Shown piece after piece: positions 13,141 through 25,429 of a stretch of 64,000 nt of DNA (positions are counted from its first letter, which is position 1; every line of letters starts with the position of its first letter). The DNA lies in assembly GCA_020747065.1 (NCBI GenBank), contig JAGMVK010000004.1:3162001-3226000 (forward strand), read 5' to 3'. The position numbers were made by a program, and so were the translations under genes. The stretch is from Cadophora sp. MPI-SDFR-AT-0126 (Eukaryota > Ascomycota > Leotiomycetes > Helotiales > Ploettnerulaceae). Under the pieces are notes generated by a model. That model was not told the DNA's origin, made no database searches, and was given only the letters and a program-made list of their open reading frames with translations.

Positions 13141-13286
13141 GCGATCTGCAGAAATATCTGTGGACAGAGTCTTCGGTAGCACTGAGTGTGGTGTTTACCG
13201 CTGCGCACAGTGCCTTTTGGAGTATATTAAAATCAAGGTGTTATAAAAGTAAGAGTCGAATAGCATAATCGCAGTACTTTCGCTCA
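13141..13286. other. Short GC-normal spacer between two relics
   Basis: About 145 bp of unmutated DNA separate the ankyrin relic from the inverted helicase relic. It carries no convincing frame. It includes AAAATCAAGGTGTT at 13,229-13,242, which recurs just past the full-length helicase gene at 56,877-56,890 in the same orientation. Confidence 0.5.
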
Positions 13287-16200
13287 GAAACTCACGGTGC
13301 TGCTCTGTGAATATACTGGGGGTGAACTAGGAAATGGACCATTGCTACTGTCGAATCTGTTCATGGGGACGCCGGCAACTCGAACGCTGCTGGATGGGAT
13401 ATTAATAGCACTATTCATCGACCGGCCCTGCTTCTCCTGCTCCTTTCGGACTTCTTTAATATATACTTGCCGCTTCGCCTTCAATTCTTTTATCGTAGCA
13501 TCACTCTCGCAACACACATCGCAACGCACTTCCTTATCCTTACACGTCACTTAATTAATCCTTCTATCTATCTCTTAATCCAAATAAATCCGCCGATACT
13601 TAGCACTACTTATAAATCGCTCAACCTTTTGCCTCTTAATCCTCTCCTTCTTCTTCGCTGTCATAATAATATAAAACTTAGGCGGTTATCTTTACGCTTA
13701 CTCATGCGACTTTTACAATGCCTCTTGCTTTCCAACGGGCATAATAATAATAGCTTAACTCCTTAACCTATCCCGCCCGCCTTATTCACTCTCTTAACTA
13801 TAATTCCGCATCTAGTAAATGGACCTAATATAAATCACGACCCGAATATCGGGCCAGTTAATACCTAATCTAAATACATTAGTAGTAATAATAATACGTT
13901 CATCTGAACTCTCCCACGCCTTCCGGATCTTGTCTTTAACTACTGTATTACCTATATCTTAGTAATATACGTGGTAATCTAATGCACTACTTATCTTCTA
14001 GGTAGTAATAATACTACTACTATATATAATGATTTTAGCTAGTGCGGGGTATTCTTTCAACTTCTTATTCACTAACTTGCAAATAGCTATAATATTCCCT
14101 CTCCTAAACTTATCCTTCTTATACTTAATCGCGGAATACGCAATATTAGGATAGCTAGTAGGCGATCGGAATATATGAATATCTTCGGCTCGGATCTTCA
14201 TAATATTTATGAATTCAGACTCGGTATATAGTAGCAATATCGCTATTAAATAAACTATCTGCGCTCTTCTTTCTACTAGCTCGCCTAATCGCCTTATCTT
14301 CGAACGGAATTCGGGGGTACTGTCTAAAACCGTGTAATATTCATCGAACATAAACTGGTCTAATTAATGTAACCCTTATAACCGATTCAAAAATGTTCTA
14401 AATGTCTTACTAATAGCTGACTCTGGGGTAACGATAATAATCTGGCTAAGGGAATAGTATTACCTAGGATCTTATTTCATAAATAAAATATCTAATTGCT
14501 AATATTGTTCTACTATATGCTCTTATAATGAAACTAATAGGCTGATGATAATAGTAGTGCTGAAATATATACTCTTAGCTAGTAACTGGAGTAATAATAT
14601 CTTCCTAATCCCTGTTGCTATTATGCCTAAAATAGGGCTCTAGTGCTTTATAATAGCTTGTAATACGAGCTCTTATAAACTACGAAACTGTGCCTTACTT
14701 CTTAATATCTTCTCTAACTTAGTATAGATATCTATTCTTTGTAATTGCTTCTATCGAGCTAACTGTGCGTCTTATATCTCTTTCTTATACACCTCCCTGC
14801 ATTGTTTATAAACTATTCTCTTAATTGCTTCTTCTTATATATCCTCTCGTATAACTACTACTGCTTATATACTACGAACTAATTTCGCTTATTGTTTAAA
14901 AATAACTACTTTACTCGAGTCTTGGATAGCTAGTCTACTATTCTATTCTAATAAATTAGTAGTACTTACTTTATATCTACTGCTCTGTTTCTACTTATTA
15001 TAATTACTATTAACTTCTTAAATAACTTCTCTCTTACCTTTTTAATTAACTTATAAATTATACCTTGGAATTAGCTTATACTAAACCGGATCTTAGGATA
15101 TAAAATATTATTTCTAATCTACTAGATCTTTCCTTTAGTGATAGTAGTATACTGAATTTTAAAATCATATAACTAATTATAGTATAACTATTATATAAGC
15201 TTAGGATCTTTACTATTATAGACTATAGTTATAAATGAATAAACTAAACCTTAGGTTAAAATGTAATAGCTTAACGCTCTTTCCTTAGCTATCTCTGGAC
15301 TTAAATTACGCTCTTAGTATTATGTAATAGTTTCTTATCGTCGCTTATATACCTCTTAAACTACTATTAACTAGGCTAACTTAATTACGACTGAATATTT
15401 AGGTATATAATCCTCGGGATCTAACTACTTATTATCTTCTTGTATTCCTAAAATAGTTAATTCACTAATTAATATATTCTTATACTTATTATTTTATAAT
15501 AGCTAGTTTAATAATGTAATCTATAACTGTAAAATCTGCTGCTGTATCCGGCTTATTTACTTAATCTTCTTATTTGATTCCTTCTTTTCTTCTCTTCTTA
15601 AATCCCTCTTTTAGTCCTTTTTCTACTATATAAATTCTTTAATATTCATTTATATATTATTAATAGTTATCTACTGCTTCTTTATTAACTTAAATCCTAG
15701 CTGTTTCTTGGGCTTAATATCTTTTAATTGGAATATATAATATATTAACTACTTATAAACTTTCGTATATTATACAATAGTAGTGATATCTATCTAACTA
15801 TTAAATAGTATTTAGACTTCTTTATTTACCTCCTTTCTATTCGCTTTAAATAATACCTCTAACTCTATTACTTTCTATATATAATAGTATTATATGTCTT
15901 AAATTAACTAATTAAATGCTTGGTATAATACTTCTAACTCTAGCTTATTATCTATAACAGAGGTAACTAATACTTGTAATTCTTTCTAGTTATACTCTTC
16001 TGAATACTTAACTTAATTTATGTAATATAATTATATATTTAGCTCCTGGGATTCCTTTAGCTTATTAATTTAATAACACTATTTCTTATTAGCTTATTAT
16101 ATCTTTTAGTTTAATTGTTTCTTAATAGCTTTTAAATTAATATCTTCTGATAATATAGTAGGACTAGATCTCTTTACTTAAACCTTGAAAAATACGAAAC

Positions 16201-17120
16201 TAGAACTTTTAGGGAAAAACTACTAGTAATAGACTAAAATCTATAGCACTTATATTTCTTAACTAATATATTAACACCTTCTCTTTCTCTTATTTACTTA
16301 ACTATACTATTCTTTAAAATATTTTTAGATAGCTTAATACTAGTAATTAATATAATAATATAAGGTAAATAAGTACTTTTTTCTATCTGTCCTAGGTCTT
16401 CTTAATTCGGGAATCAGAAGTTAGGTTGAACTAATAGGAATTAGTAACTTATCTAACTCTACTTAATATAAAATTAATCCTTTAATCTAGTTCACTTCTT
16501 TTGAAATCTACTCTTATACTTCTTTAATTATATTATAATTATTAGAACCACTTAAATAATAGAAAATCTAGCTGAGTAATATAGTATACTAGTATATGCT
16601 ATATATCGCGACTTTAAATACTAGTAAATAAATAAATAGATCTATAACTTAACTCTTTCTTTGAATTCTTTAAATAATATCTTCTTTTCTCTTACTCTTT
16701 TTATGTGTTTTATTACCCTTACGCATTTAATACTTATAATCTAAACTTATATGTGGTGTAGCTAGTTATAATTTTCGCTTTTATACTTTTATACTTTTAT
16801 ACTTACTTTATACTTAGGAACTGTATTTTAGCTAATTTAGCTTATATATCTACTTTCTCTATTAAAAATCGATAATAATTACTATCTTTTTATAAAACTC
16901 ACTTAATAATGGGGTTCTAGTAAAAGTTTTAATAGAACTGGTATCGTATATACTAAGGCTAACTTATACTTGAATTTAAGCTTTATCCGAGCTTATTTAA
17001 ATATAACCCTAATAAATGAATCTAATTAAATAAATCTTATAGTCTTAGTAAATTTACGCTAATAGGTTGTATAGAGAATTAAATACATCTTATATTAGAT
17101 TTATTTAATAATAATGGATA
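13287..17120 (-). pseudogene. Inverted, RIP-mutated deletion copy of the RecQ-type helicase gene
   Basis: The minus strand is homologous to the + strand of about 51,040-56,195, so this is an inverted paralogue of the helicase gene there. At 13,287-13,550 it is still close to the other copy and differs mainly by C-to-T and G-to-A; 13,998-14,351 retains 117 codons covering the DECH to post-DECH helicase region. The 3' end is truncated: homology stops at 13,287, inside the C-terminal extension. Internally it lacks the segment equivalent to 53,321-54,683, which carries the recombinase-like domain. The join at about 14,791-14,794 falls on a shared AGGT. At the other end homology stops near 17,120, just past an AT palindrome. 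Many stops are present, so it is non-functional. Confidence 0.88.
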
Positions 17121-17728
17121 GGTACTAAATTCGCTAATTCGATTGCTAAAAATATTATATAATTCGGATAATTTTTAAGAATTACTAAATTTAGGTTAGC
17201 GCCGTTTTCTAATTTTACCTAATCTTTAGTATTAATTTAAATCGACTAAATCGTAAGTAATTATAAAACGGAATATACCCCCGGAATTCTAATTTAACTC
17301 TATATAAAATAGACTTTTTTAAAATACGCTAGTATAGCGTTGATTTTTAACGATTCTTTCGTGGGGTACTAAGGCTCGCTACGTACCAATTTTGTCCCCT
17401 TGCCCGCATTCTCGTACTTTTTTTAAACGCGTGTATTCTAAGCCCTAATTTATATAAACTTATAAAACTTAGTGATTTTAATAGCTCTAAGTATAACGAT
17501 TCTAACGAGATTTTTTTTAATAAGATTTGGATTAGTTAGAGAAGAGGAATCCCGGATCCGCGCACCGATTCCGCCGCGTGCCCCTTTAGGACAATCTAAG
17601 AAGGGGTGCTTCGATAAGAAAAGGACGCCGAGGAGGGGTGGATGACGTTAGAAAAGAAGGGGTAGACAATGAAGGCCCTTGCGTAGTTCAAGTGGTGAAG
17701 ATCGCCAACAATTCCTTCCATACCAGAA
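17121..17728. other. Intergenic: AT-rich edge then gene 3' flank
   Basis: The AT-rich, RIP-like composition continues to about 17,520 and then changes to normal base content. From 17,530 to 17,728 lies the downstream flank of the Clr5-ankyrin gene. No gene or convincing terminator was seen. Confidence 0.5.
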
Positions 17729-20700
17729 TCAACATATCTGATGATATTTGAGAAACTTTGCGGCTGCGTCATGCCCGCCTTCGGTTGCAAGTTTCAATGC
17801 TCTCTGGAATTGAGTCCGTCCGTTGCTCGTAATGTTCGCCCCGGCGGTTAGAAGCAATTTCAGCATATCTATGCGACCACAATGTGCAGCTAACTCAAGG
17901 GCGGTAGAGCCATACGCCGTCGATCTAAGTGCTTCTACATCAGCTCCTGCATTTAGAAGAAGCTTTGCAATGCGTAGGTACCCTTGTGAGGCTGCGGCTT
18001 GAAGTGCAGTATACCCGTGTTCTTGACAAGCTGGGGCGTTGACATCCGCCCCTCTTCCAAGGAGAAGCTCTACTGCATGGTAGTGGCCGCCTTCCGCGGC
18101 AGCTTGAAGGGCAGTCCGGCCAAGAAACGGACTTGCCGGCGAATTCACATCCCCTCCATTATCTTGCAAAATCTTAATTATATCAATCTCTCCGTTTTCT
18201 GCCGCAATTTGCAGTGCCGTAAACCCACCACATCCAAGCGGCGACGGAGAGTCGTTGGCATTGGCACCTGCATCCAATAGCAATTGCACTAGGCCAATAT
18301 CCCTTCGGGAAGCAGCTGCTTGTAATGCTGTCAGTCCTGTATCCTTCGCTGCTGGGCTGTTTACATCAGCTCCTTTGCTGATAAGGAATTGCGTGAGGTC
18401 TATGGATCCGGACTCCACGGCAGCTTGTAGAGCCGTGCGCCCATGTGAATTTGCCGCAGGCCAATTTAATTCTGCACCTGCGTGGAGTAGATATTGCACC
18501 AGTTCCAAGTTTCCCATCAGGGCGGCAGTTTGTAGAGCATTCAGATTCGCAGATATCCTGTTTGGGTCCAAGCAATCGGTCGTTGGCGTAAGGTTCAAAT
18601 TTGCGCCTGCGTTGAGGAGCAGCTCCATAATCCGAACATTCGCGAGTTGAGTCGCCGCTACTAAAGGTGTTTTGTCAAAGCTTTTGTCTGGGCTCAAACC
18701 CCCATCAGGTTGTGCACCAATGCTCAGCAGGAATTCGACAAAAGTTACATCATTCGTACAGACCGCTGAACATAGAGCACTGCAGCACTCGGTCCTCTCT
18801 TCTGGCCGCCTTTCGTCCGCCTTGTTGATATCTGCACCGGCATCCAAAAGCGCCAAAATGAGTTCGGGACTTTTTAGTCTTGTAGCAATCGAGATTGAGT
18901 GATCTTGATTTGCCTTTGCCTTAAGGAGCATTTGAACTATTCGAATGTCATTAAGCTCTGTCGCTGTCTCAAGTGCGGTGAGCTTACCTCGGGAGTCATT
19001 GACATCAGCCCCGTGCTTCAATAAGAGCTCAACAAGTTGATAGTTTTTGGAGGACACTGCAGCCGCAAGTGCTGTTGTTTTCGGATGATTATATTTTGGG
19101 GTCGTTGTCGGATCAACATTAACATGGGCACCAGCCTCCAGCAAATTTTGACACAGACCAAAATTTCCCTTTTCAGCAGCCAAATGCAACGCAGTTCTCC
19201 CTCTATACTCAGCAGCAGGCGAATTGACATCCGCCCCAAGCTGCAACAGACGTTCGATCATAGTGTCATCTTCAACCATAACCGCCGCTTGCAATGGCGT
19301 ATTACCAAGGTAGGTGGCAGCGCTGTTTGCATTGGCACCCCGTTCCAAGAGCAGTTCGGCAACCTCTGTCGCTCCCATCCGGATAGCGCACTCCAGTGCA
19401 CATCCTAACCCTCCAGTTTGAAAATTCACATCTGCTCCATTCTCCAAGAGCAAAGTTGCTATCTCAAGATTCCCTGCCTGTGCGGCATTTTGAAGCGCCG
19501 AATTGTCGAATTCCCGAACCATGTTTACTGCTGCTCCTCTGGTTATAAGCAACATGGCAATCCCGACCTCCCCTTTTTGACACGCAATTTGAAGTGGGCC
19601 TTGTCCACATTCCGCACCCCCAGATATGGCGACCGCATATAAGTCTGCTCCGAAGTCGAGAAGCAGCTCGGCCATATCGAGATTTCCAGTGTGGATCACA
19701 AGCTGAAGTGCTGTCCGCTTATCTCTCCAACCCCCCCTGGTAAACTTGATATTCGGATTCATCCCTGACTCGAGAAAAATCCTCGATATGCCTCGGTCTT
19801 GAGCTTGAAGTGCACTTTCAAAAATTCCCTCTGCAAAAGCATCAATTGTCGGTATTCTGTTTGACAGTATACGCTTCAGAACCAAGTAGTTATCCCCCAT
19901 TTGGAACCATTTGAGAATTTCGTCGCAGACAAATTGACGAGACTTGTCGTCTTCGGAGGGTTCGAAGAGCTTGTTTGACAAGTAATAGACTATAAGCTTG
20001 AGGAATTCCACCGTGTTGCTGTGAAAATTGTCGCTGACGATTTGCCAGAGATATTTGGTAATATTGCCATCCTGTTGTACTTCTCCCTCTTGCTCTACTA
20101 GCATCGTAGCGCACAAATAATCGAAATTCTGTTCCATTATGGTCGAGGAATCTCTGTGAACTAGATCTCTATTAGGACACAACGCAGGTACCAGTCCTCT
20201 GAGCATCTTCTCTGGCATATTGATCATCATGTTCAGATTCCCTGCAAAACATCAGCCGCGACAGAGGAAAAGGTAAATGGACTTCGCCTACTGATTTGGC
20301 CAAGTTGCCTGTTGAAGAAAATCCAAGGCAGTTCTCTCGTCCTGACCGCGCTTATGTATCCATCATTTGTCGGGGTGAGAACGACCACCCCTTCCGGCGT
20401 TCCATGTCTCGCAACTGGATAAAGTTAAGCACGCTCCTTGTATCTTAATAGATATAAACTTACGCGAAAGTCGCTCTGTAGTACTGACAAAGCAACGAGC
20501 TGCCTTCCGCTGGATCTCGTCCCGGGGTACTAACACACCGTCGATGTACACATCACTCTGCTTCTGCTGCTGTTGCCTGGTTTCGAGTTTGAGCTTCAAA
20601 ACTTTCATCTGACTTTCCCTTCTATTCTTCTTTAACCCCCATTTGCTCAACTGTCGCTCGTATTCCGTCTTGCTGTCGGCGCGTTAGCCCTACTCAAAAT

Positions 20701-20864
20701 AGCTGTCCTAGAATTCTGGTTTGCAAGATTGAAAACATAATCACTTACCTCGCTTCGAAACCGGTTTCGTTTCTGACGATCTCTGCAACCTTCTGCAAGG
20801 TTTTCTTTTGGTCAAGGTAGAGCGTCTTGATTCTGTCTCTGTGAGGCTCCCATTTGGATGCCAT
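17729..20864 (-). CDS. Clr5-domain ankyrin-repeat protein (986 aa, 4 exons)
   Basis: Exons on the minus strand: 20864-20749, 20672-20464, 20414-20292 and 20241-17729; introns of 76, 49 and 50 nt start GTAAGT, GTAAGT and GTAGGC, end CAG, carry CTAAC/CTTAAC/CTGAT branch sites, and keep phase exactly. Residues about 1-60 form a Clr5 domain (WEPHRDRIKTLYLD, then KWGLKKN after the first splice), followed by the RHGTPEGVVVLTPT linker common after Clr5. Residues about 290-986 hold roughly 19 ankyrin repeats (recurrent GADVN and TALQAA). Clr5 is thought to be a fungal DNA- or heterochromatin-associated module, and ankyrin repeats bind proteins; the actual role is unknown. The start ATG at 20864 gives MASKWEP, the usual Clr5 beginning. 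The gene is intact and unmutated although AT-rich RIP blocks lie just beyond. A single-exon call starting at 20230 would miss the Clr5 domain. Confidence 0.9.
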
Positions 20865-21837
20865 TTCGCTTTGCTGACAACGTGTCGCGATGAGGGATGG
20901 AGTGTTAAGATCAGATTCAGAACTTTGAAGATGAGATCCAACCTTTCCTCGAGTATCTGGATGATGCGAAGGTGCGAGAGGGAAAGAAGGAAGGATGAAA
21001 TATTCGAGGCTGCGAGGCGGCTGCATTAGTCTACAATCCGGGGCGCATGCGACATGCCACATTCAGAACAGGGTCAGGGATTTGATTGGTTGACAACGAA
21101 ACCGTCAAGACCGACTATGCCCGATTCAGTTGAGTTGCTTCTTTCTATTGGACGAGGATAAAACCTTCAGGCCTCTACATGTGATGAGGTATTTGGGGTT
21201 TCTATTAGCTCGGAACGAAACCTTCTATGCGGTGGTATGTGCATTTAGAACTGAGAAAGGACGGAATGGTAGTGATGTTTCTGCATTGTTTATTCGTTGA
21301 GACCGAAACCTTGTGTAGGGTCTGGGAATAGATGCACACATTTCTTATCCTCTAGCCTTACGCGCGACCATTATCTGGAGCACGATTCTCAGCCAGGATT
21401 GGAATCTCGAGGCAGATGCAGGACCAATCCAGGAGCTCCCTCGTTGGTGTCAATAAATCTGTCAGATCAGGGCAAGAAAAGCCCCACTTGCATGAAGTAT
21501 TCCCCGCCCTTACATACGTGAACTCCATGGTGTGGTGCTTCCGAAGGATGGGGTGCTCGATTTGCGCGGTCCACTATCGATTTGTTTCGTGACACTTTGG
21601 CAGAGGCTTCTAATCAGGAGGGAACACACTTTCGTGCATAGAGCGGGATCAAATTTGAACAGAGTTCTCTTATTAATATTCAAGATTCAGCGTCACAAAA
21701 GACTCCACGTTACAATACCCCCCAAACAAAACTTGTAGTCTGCTGGAAAGATCTTTGGGTATCGTTTCCGAGATGGCAACCTGTTTCTATCGCTGCCCGA
21801 CAAATTCTTGATATTAGCGGGTTCGTCCCTACCTTCA
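20865..21837. other. Upstream flank of the Clr5-ankyrin gene
   Basis: Normal base composition with no ORF of coding character. It should contain the promoter of the minus-strand gene ending at 20864. I see no clear TATA box and nothing else I can support. Confidence 0.45.
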
Positions 21838-22184
21838 ATATGCAGCTCACACCAGGGCTAGTGTCGGGTTATGGATCAATCAGAATCCCAGTTAAAAAGT
21901 GAATAGGCCCCAGGTGTTAAGTTATATTCGAGGCTAGTATTAGGTTTTCAGATTTTGATATTTAAGCGCTATTAAAATACTTAAAGTTAAGTATATATAT
22001 AAAAGTGTTATCTTTAATATATAGCTTATATTAGGATTAGTATTGGGTTATAGATTAATTAGAACTCTAGTTAAAAAGTGAATAGGCCCTAGGTGTTGGG
22101 TTACTTTAAGGCTAGTGTTGGGTTTCTAGATTTTGATATTTAAGTGCTATTGAAATGCTTAAAGTTGAGTATATATATAAAGGA
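21838..22184 (+). repeat. Tandem direct repeat, two units of about 177 bp
   Basis: Unit 1 (21,838-22,016) and unit 2 (22,017-22,184) align end to end; shared strings include AAAAAGTGAATAGGCCC and TTTTGATATTTAAG. Differences are almost all C/T and G/A. The first half of unit 1 and the second half of unit 2 are less mutated than the two inner halves, as if mutation centred on the junction. Confidence 0.85.
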
Positions 22185-22460
22185 CTACCACTCAAAGCGG
22201 CAGGACTCGTTGAATGCAGTGTGAACGTTAGTTCTGACTAAAATTCCGCTCGATTAATTATATTGCGATATTTATTCTACACGTGAGTGTTTAATAAGTT
22301 ATTAAATACTTGCTTAGTAACTTATATCCTAAAGCGATCTTGTAAATGACTTCTTAGGGTAATTATACTTTTGTAGCTTATAATCTTGTACTCTAACACA
22401 ATTAAAAAAATCTAAAGAGATAGAAATTTGCGCTTGATTTAAGCGAGTAAAAATATAAGG
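22185..22460. other. Spacer between tandem repeats
   Basis: About 275 bp, moderately AT-rich, with no ORF and no recognised element. It ends in GGGTTAGGG-like sequence that begins the next repeat. Confidence 0.4.
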
Positions 22461-22635
22461 GTTAGGGTTTGAGGTTTGGGTTTGATTTGGCTCTAACTAG
22501 CTAACTTGCTACAGGTGCTTTTTACTCTCTCTCTAACTCTTGAAAAACAGAAACTAAATACAGGGAGTGAAGTACTATAAATACAGAAGGAGAACGCTAT
22601 ATTATAGAAGGAGAGGTACCCTAGGGTAGGTGTGG
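22461..22635 (+). repeat. About 175-bp direct repeat, copy 1 (copy 2 at 23,127-23,299)
   Basis: The block starts GTTAGGGTTTGAGGTTTGGG and ends GGTACCCTAGGGTA. It recurs nearly unchanged at 23,127-23,299. Each copy leads directly into a minisatellite, so the whole arrangement is a roughly 670-bp duplication of leader plus minisatellite. The GTTAGGG start is telomere-like. Confidence 0.9.
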
Positions 22636-23126
22636 TGTAAGGTGTACTATAGGGTAATTGTAATGTATACTGTAGGGTAGGTGTAGTATATACTGCAGGG
22701 TAGGCATAGTGTGTGCTGTAGGGTAGGTGTAATGTAAGGTGCGCTGTAGGGTAGGTGCGGTGTGTACCGTAGGGGAGGTGTAGTATATACTGTAGAGCAG
22801 GTGTAGTGTATACCGCAGGGCGGGTGTAGTGTGTACTGCAGGGTAGGTGTAGTGTGTATTGCCGGGTAGGTATGGTGTGTACTGTAGGGTAGGCATAGTG
22901 TGTACCGTAGGGCAGGTGTAGTATGTGCCGCAGGGTAGGTGTGGTGTGTACTGTAGGGTAGGTGTAGTGTGAGGTGCGCTGTAGGGTAGGTGCGGTGTGT
23001 ACCGTAGGGTAGGTGTAGTATGTACTGTAGAGTAGGTGTAGTGTGTACCGCAGGGTAGGTGTAGTGTGAGGTGTACTGTATGGTAGGCGTAGTGTGGTGT
23101 GTACTGTAGAGTAGGTGTAGTATAAG
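22636..23126. repeat. Minisatellite array 1 (about 23-24 bp unit)
   Basis: Tandem variants of GGGTAGGTGTAGTGTGTACT with occasional longer interruptions (AGGTGCGCTG). Long minus-strand ORFs rich in Thr, Tyr, His, Leu and Pro are produced by the repeat and are not genes. The array lies downstream of the LINE (minus strand) and could belong to its 3' region. Confidence 0.9.
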
Positions 23127-23299
23127 GTTAGGGTTTGAGGTTTGGGTTTGATTTGGCTCTAACTAGCTAACTTGCTACAGGTGCTTTTTACTCTCTCTCT
23201 AACTCTCGAAAAACAGGTATTAAATACAAAGAGTGAAGTACTATAAATACAGAAGGAGAACGCTATATTACAGAAGGAGAGGTACCCTAGGGTAAGTGT
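23127..23299 (+). repeat. About 175-bp direct repeat, copy 2
   Basis: Second copy of the leader block at 22,461-22,635, with a few substitutions (for example GAAACTAAATACA versus GTATTAAATACA). It leads directly into minisatellite array 2. Confidence 0.9.
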
Positions 23300-23710
23300 A
23301 GTATAATGTATACTGCAAGGTAGGTATAGTGTGTACCGTAGGGCCGGTGTAGTGTGTACTGCAGGGTAGGTGTAGTATGTACTGCAAGATAGGTGTAGTA
23401 TGTACTGCAGGGTAGGTGTAGTGTATACTGCAAGGTAGGTGTAGTGTGTACCGTAGGGCCGGTGTAGTGTGTACTGCAGGGTAGGTGTAGTATATACTGC
23501 AAGGTAGGTGTAGTGTGTACCGTAGGGCAGGTGTAGTATGTATTGTAGGGTAGGTGTAGTGTGTACCGCAAGGCAGGTGTAGTGTGTACCGTAGGGCAGG
23601 TGTAGTGTGTATCAGAGGGTAGGTGTAGTATGTACTGTAGGGTAGGCGTGGTATGTACTGTAGGGTAGGTGTAGTGTGGCGTGTGCTATAGGGTAGGTGT
23701 GGTGTGTAGT
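23300..23710. repeat. Minisatellite array 2 (about 23-24 bp unit)
   Basis: Same unit family as array 1 (TGTAGTGTGTACTGCAGGG and variants), ending three to four bases before the stop codon of the LINE at 23,714. The abrupt contact with the LINE reading frame suggests the array is the element's own 3' tail or the site it inserted into. Confidence 0.88.
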
Positions 23711-24742
23711 GTACTACTTACGTACTAGAATCGAGGTTGCAGCGATACCTCGAGCCTGAGTTAGAGTTAGGGCGATATAAGTGTCGAGCCACTTAGCTCT
23801 AGAGGGCCCTAAGAGGTCCTGTAGAGCCTTATAGGCTATCGCTGTATCTCTTTCCATAAGGCCGCCGGCAGAGATAATCAGGGGGTGAAATACAGAGCCT
23901 AGATCGCTGTATTTGCGGCGTTTAGCGTTTACGGCCTCTATAAGCGTAGCGTAGGCTTCCTCTCGTGCTGAATCCTTGTTAATAGTAACGATCTATACGT
24001 CGTAGTAGTGCCTGGAGGTACCTAAGAGTACTGAAAAATCAGGCCGTTGGCTATTTTCAGGGGGTGTAGACGCTGTAGTTGTAGGTATAGGCTCTGATTC
24101 GACTTTCAGGTCTTCCCGGCTAGAAAGGGTAGTTATAAATGCACGGGTAACCTGGTTATGTCGTACTATCCAGCGTCTTTCGGCACCTCTACAGGTGTCT
24201 TCGTGGCCTATTTGCGGGTAGGCGCCACAGGCTATACAGGGGGTAATTGGAGGCTTTACAGGGAGTAAGAGCCTGGTCCGTAGTGTTTCAGTCACTGTAG
24301 AGTCCGCTAAAAGATAGTGTTTTTACGTAGGCAGAACTCTAAGCCAGTGTTTTCCGAGGTAGCTAGCGTTCTCTAGCATCGATTTTAGCGCTTCCTTCGA
24401 TAGGGTAGGTAAGAGCTTCTCTTATAGTCCTTCGTTAACGCTAGTATAGACCTTTTAAGCGTTTAGTAGCGCTAAATCAGGGGGTTCCGGGTAGATTTTA
24501 GGGCATATAGCCTCTAGAATCGATCGGGAGGCTGCCTTAGCAGCTCTATATAACCCAGGGGCTAATAGGGCGTGTTGAGGAAGCCCTAGGCCTCCTTCAC
24601 TCACTGGAATCGAGAGTAATGCTGGTCGGATTAGCGTGGTTTTATCCCCTGGCTCCCTGGCGATTAGGGCTTGTATAGTGTCTTTAACCCTAAGGTCGGC
24701 TAGCCTCCAGAGGTCTAGTAGGTCTTCAGAGTATAGTTGGCG

Positions 24743-25429
24743 CTATAGGTGTCGTAGAAGGAGGTGTATACTACCCCTAAGGAGAAGAGTAGCGTGTTGT
24801 TTAGGGAGGTTTTTTAGGGTATGTAGTGCTGTATCGAGAGTATCGATTTTACCCTGTAGGAAGGTGCGGCGCGGGGTTCCTGGCCCTATAAAGGTACCTA
24901 GAGCCTTGATTCCAGTGGATCGAAGCCTGGAAATCGAGTGTTCAGTGCTCTTCTGTTGGTTAAGAGCTACTGGAGAGCCCTTAAAGGTCTCTATAACTAC
25001 AGGGAGTAGTGCTGTAGTTTCCGAGCTGAGGATATAGATATCATCTAAATAAGCTATAAGGGTAGCCTTCGGTAGGGTCTTCTGTAGGCTCTCTAGCAGT
25101 GGGCGAATCGCTAGAGAGAAGAGGAGAGGCGCTATGGGATCCCCCTGGCGTACTCCTTCAGCGCTTGCTAGCGTTTGACCGCTCGAAGTCACTAAAAGCG
25201 AGGGTTGGTTATAGGCCCATTTAGCGGTTCGGTAGAGGGTAGGGGCGTATTTAGCGGTCGCTACCGCTATCGAGGTACGGCCTATACGATTATAGGCGTT
25301 AATAAGGTCTAGGGAGGCGATTCGTTGTGTTTTCAGGCGGTTTAGACCGCTAATTGCTTCGTTCAGAAGGAAGATTATAGGCTCTACTCCCCCTGGGGTG
25401 CTTACCCCTAACTGGTTTGGTAGAAGCAT
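24743..25429 (-). pseudogene. LINE reverse transcriptase domain (longest open piece)
   Basis: A 228-codon uninterrupted segment of the LINE frame. It begins in the PNQLGVSTPGGVEP block, carries the SLDLINAYNRIGR motif with the first catalytic Asp, SAEGVRQGDPIAPLLFSLA, and the AYLDD active-site box, and ends in the RT thumb region. It is not a separate gene: the same frame continues on both sides through TAA/TAG codons. Confidence 0.92.

Noticed and set aside
22636..23710. CRISPR-like array or repetitive secreted protein genes on the minus strand
   Set aside because: Units are contiguous 23-24 bp variants with no unique spacers, and the ORFs arise from the repeat period; this is a fungal minisatellite.
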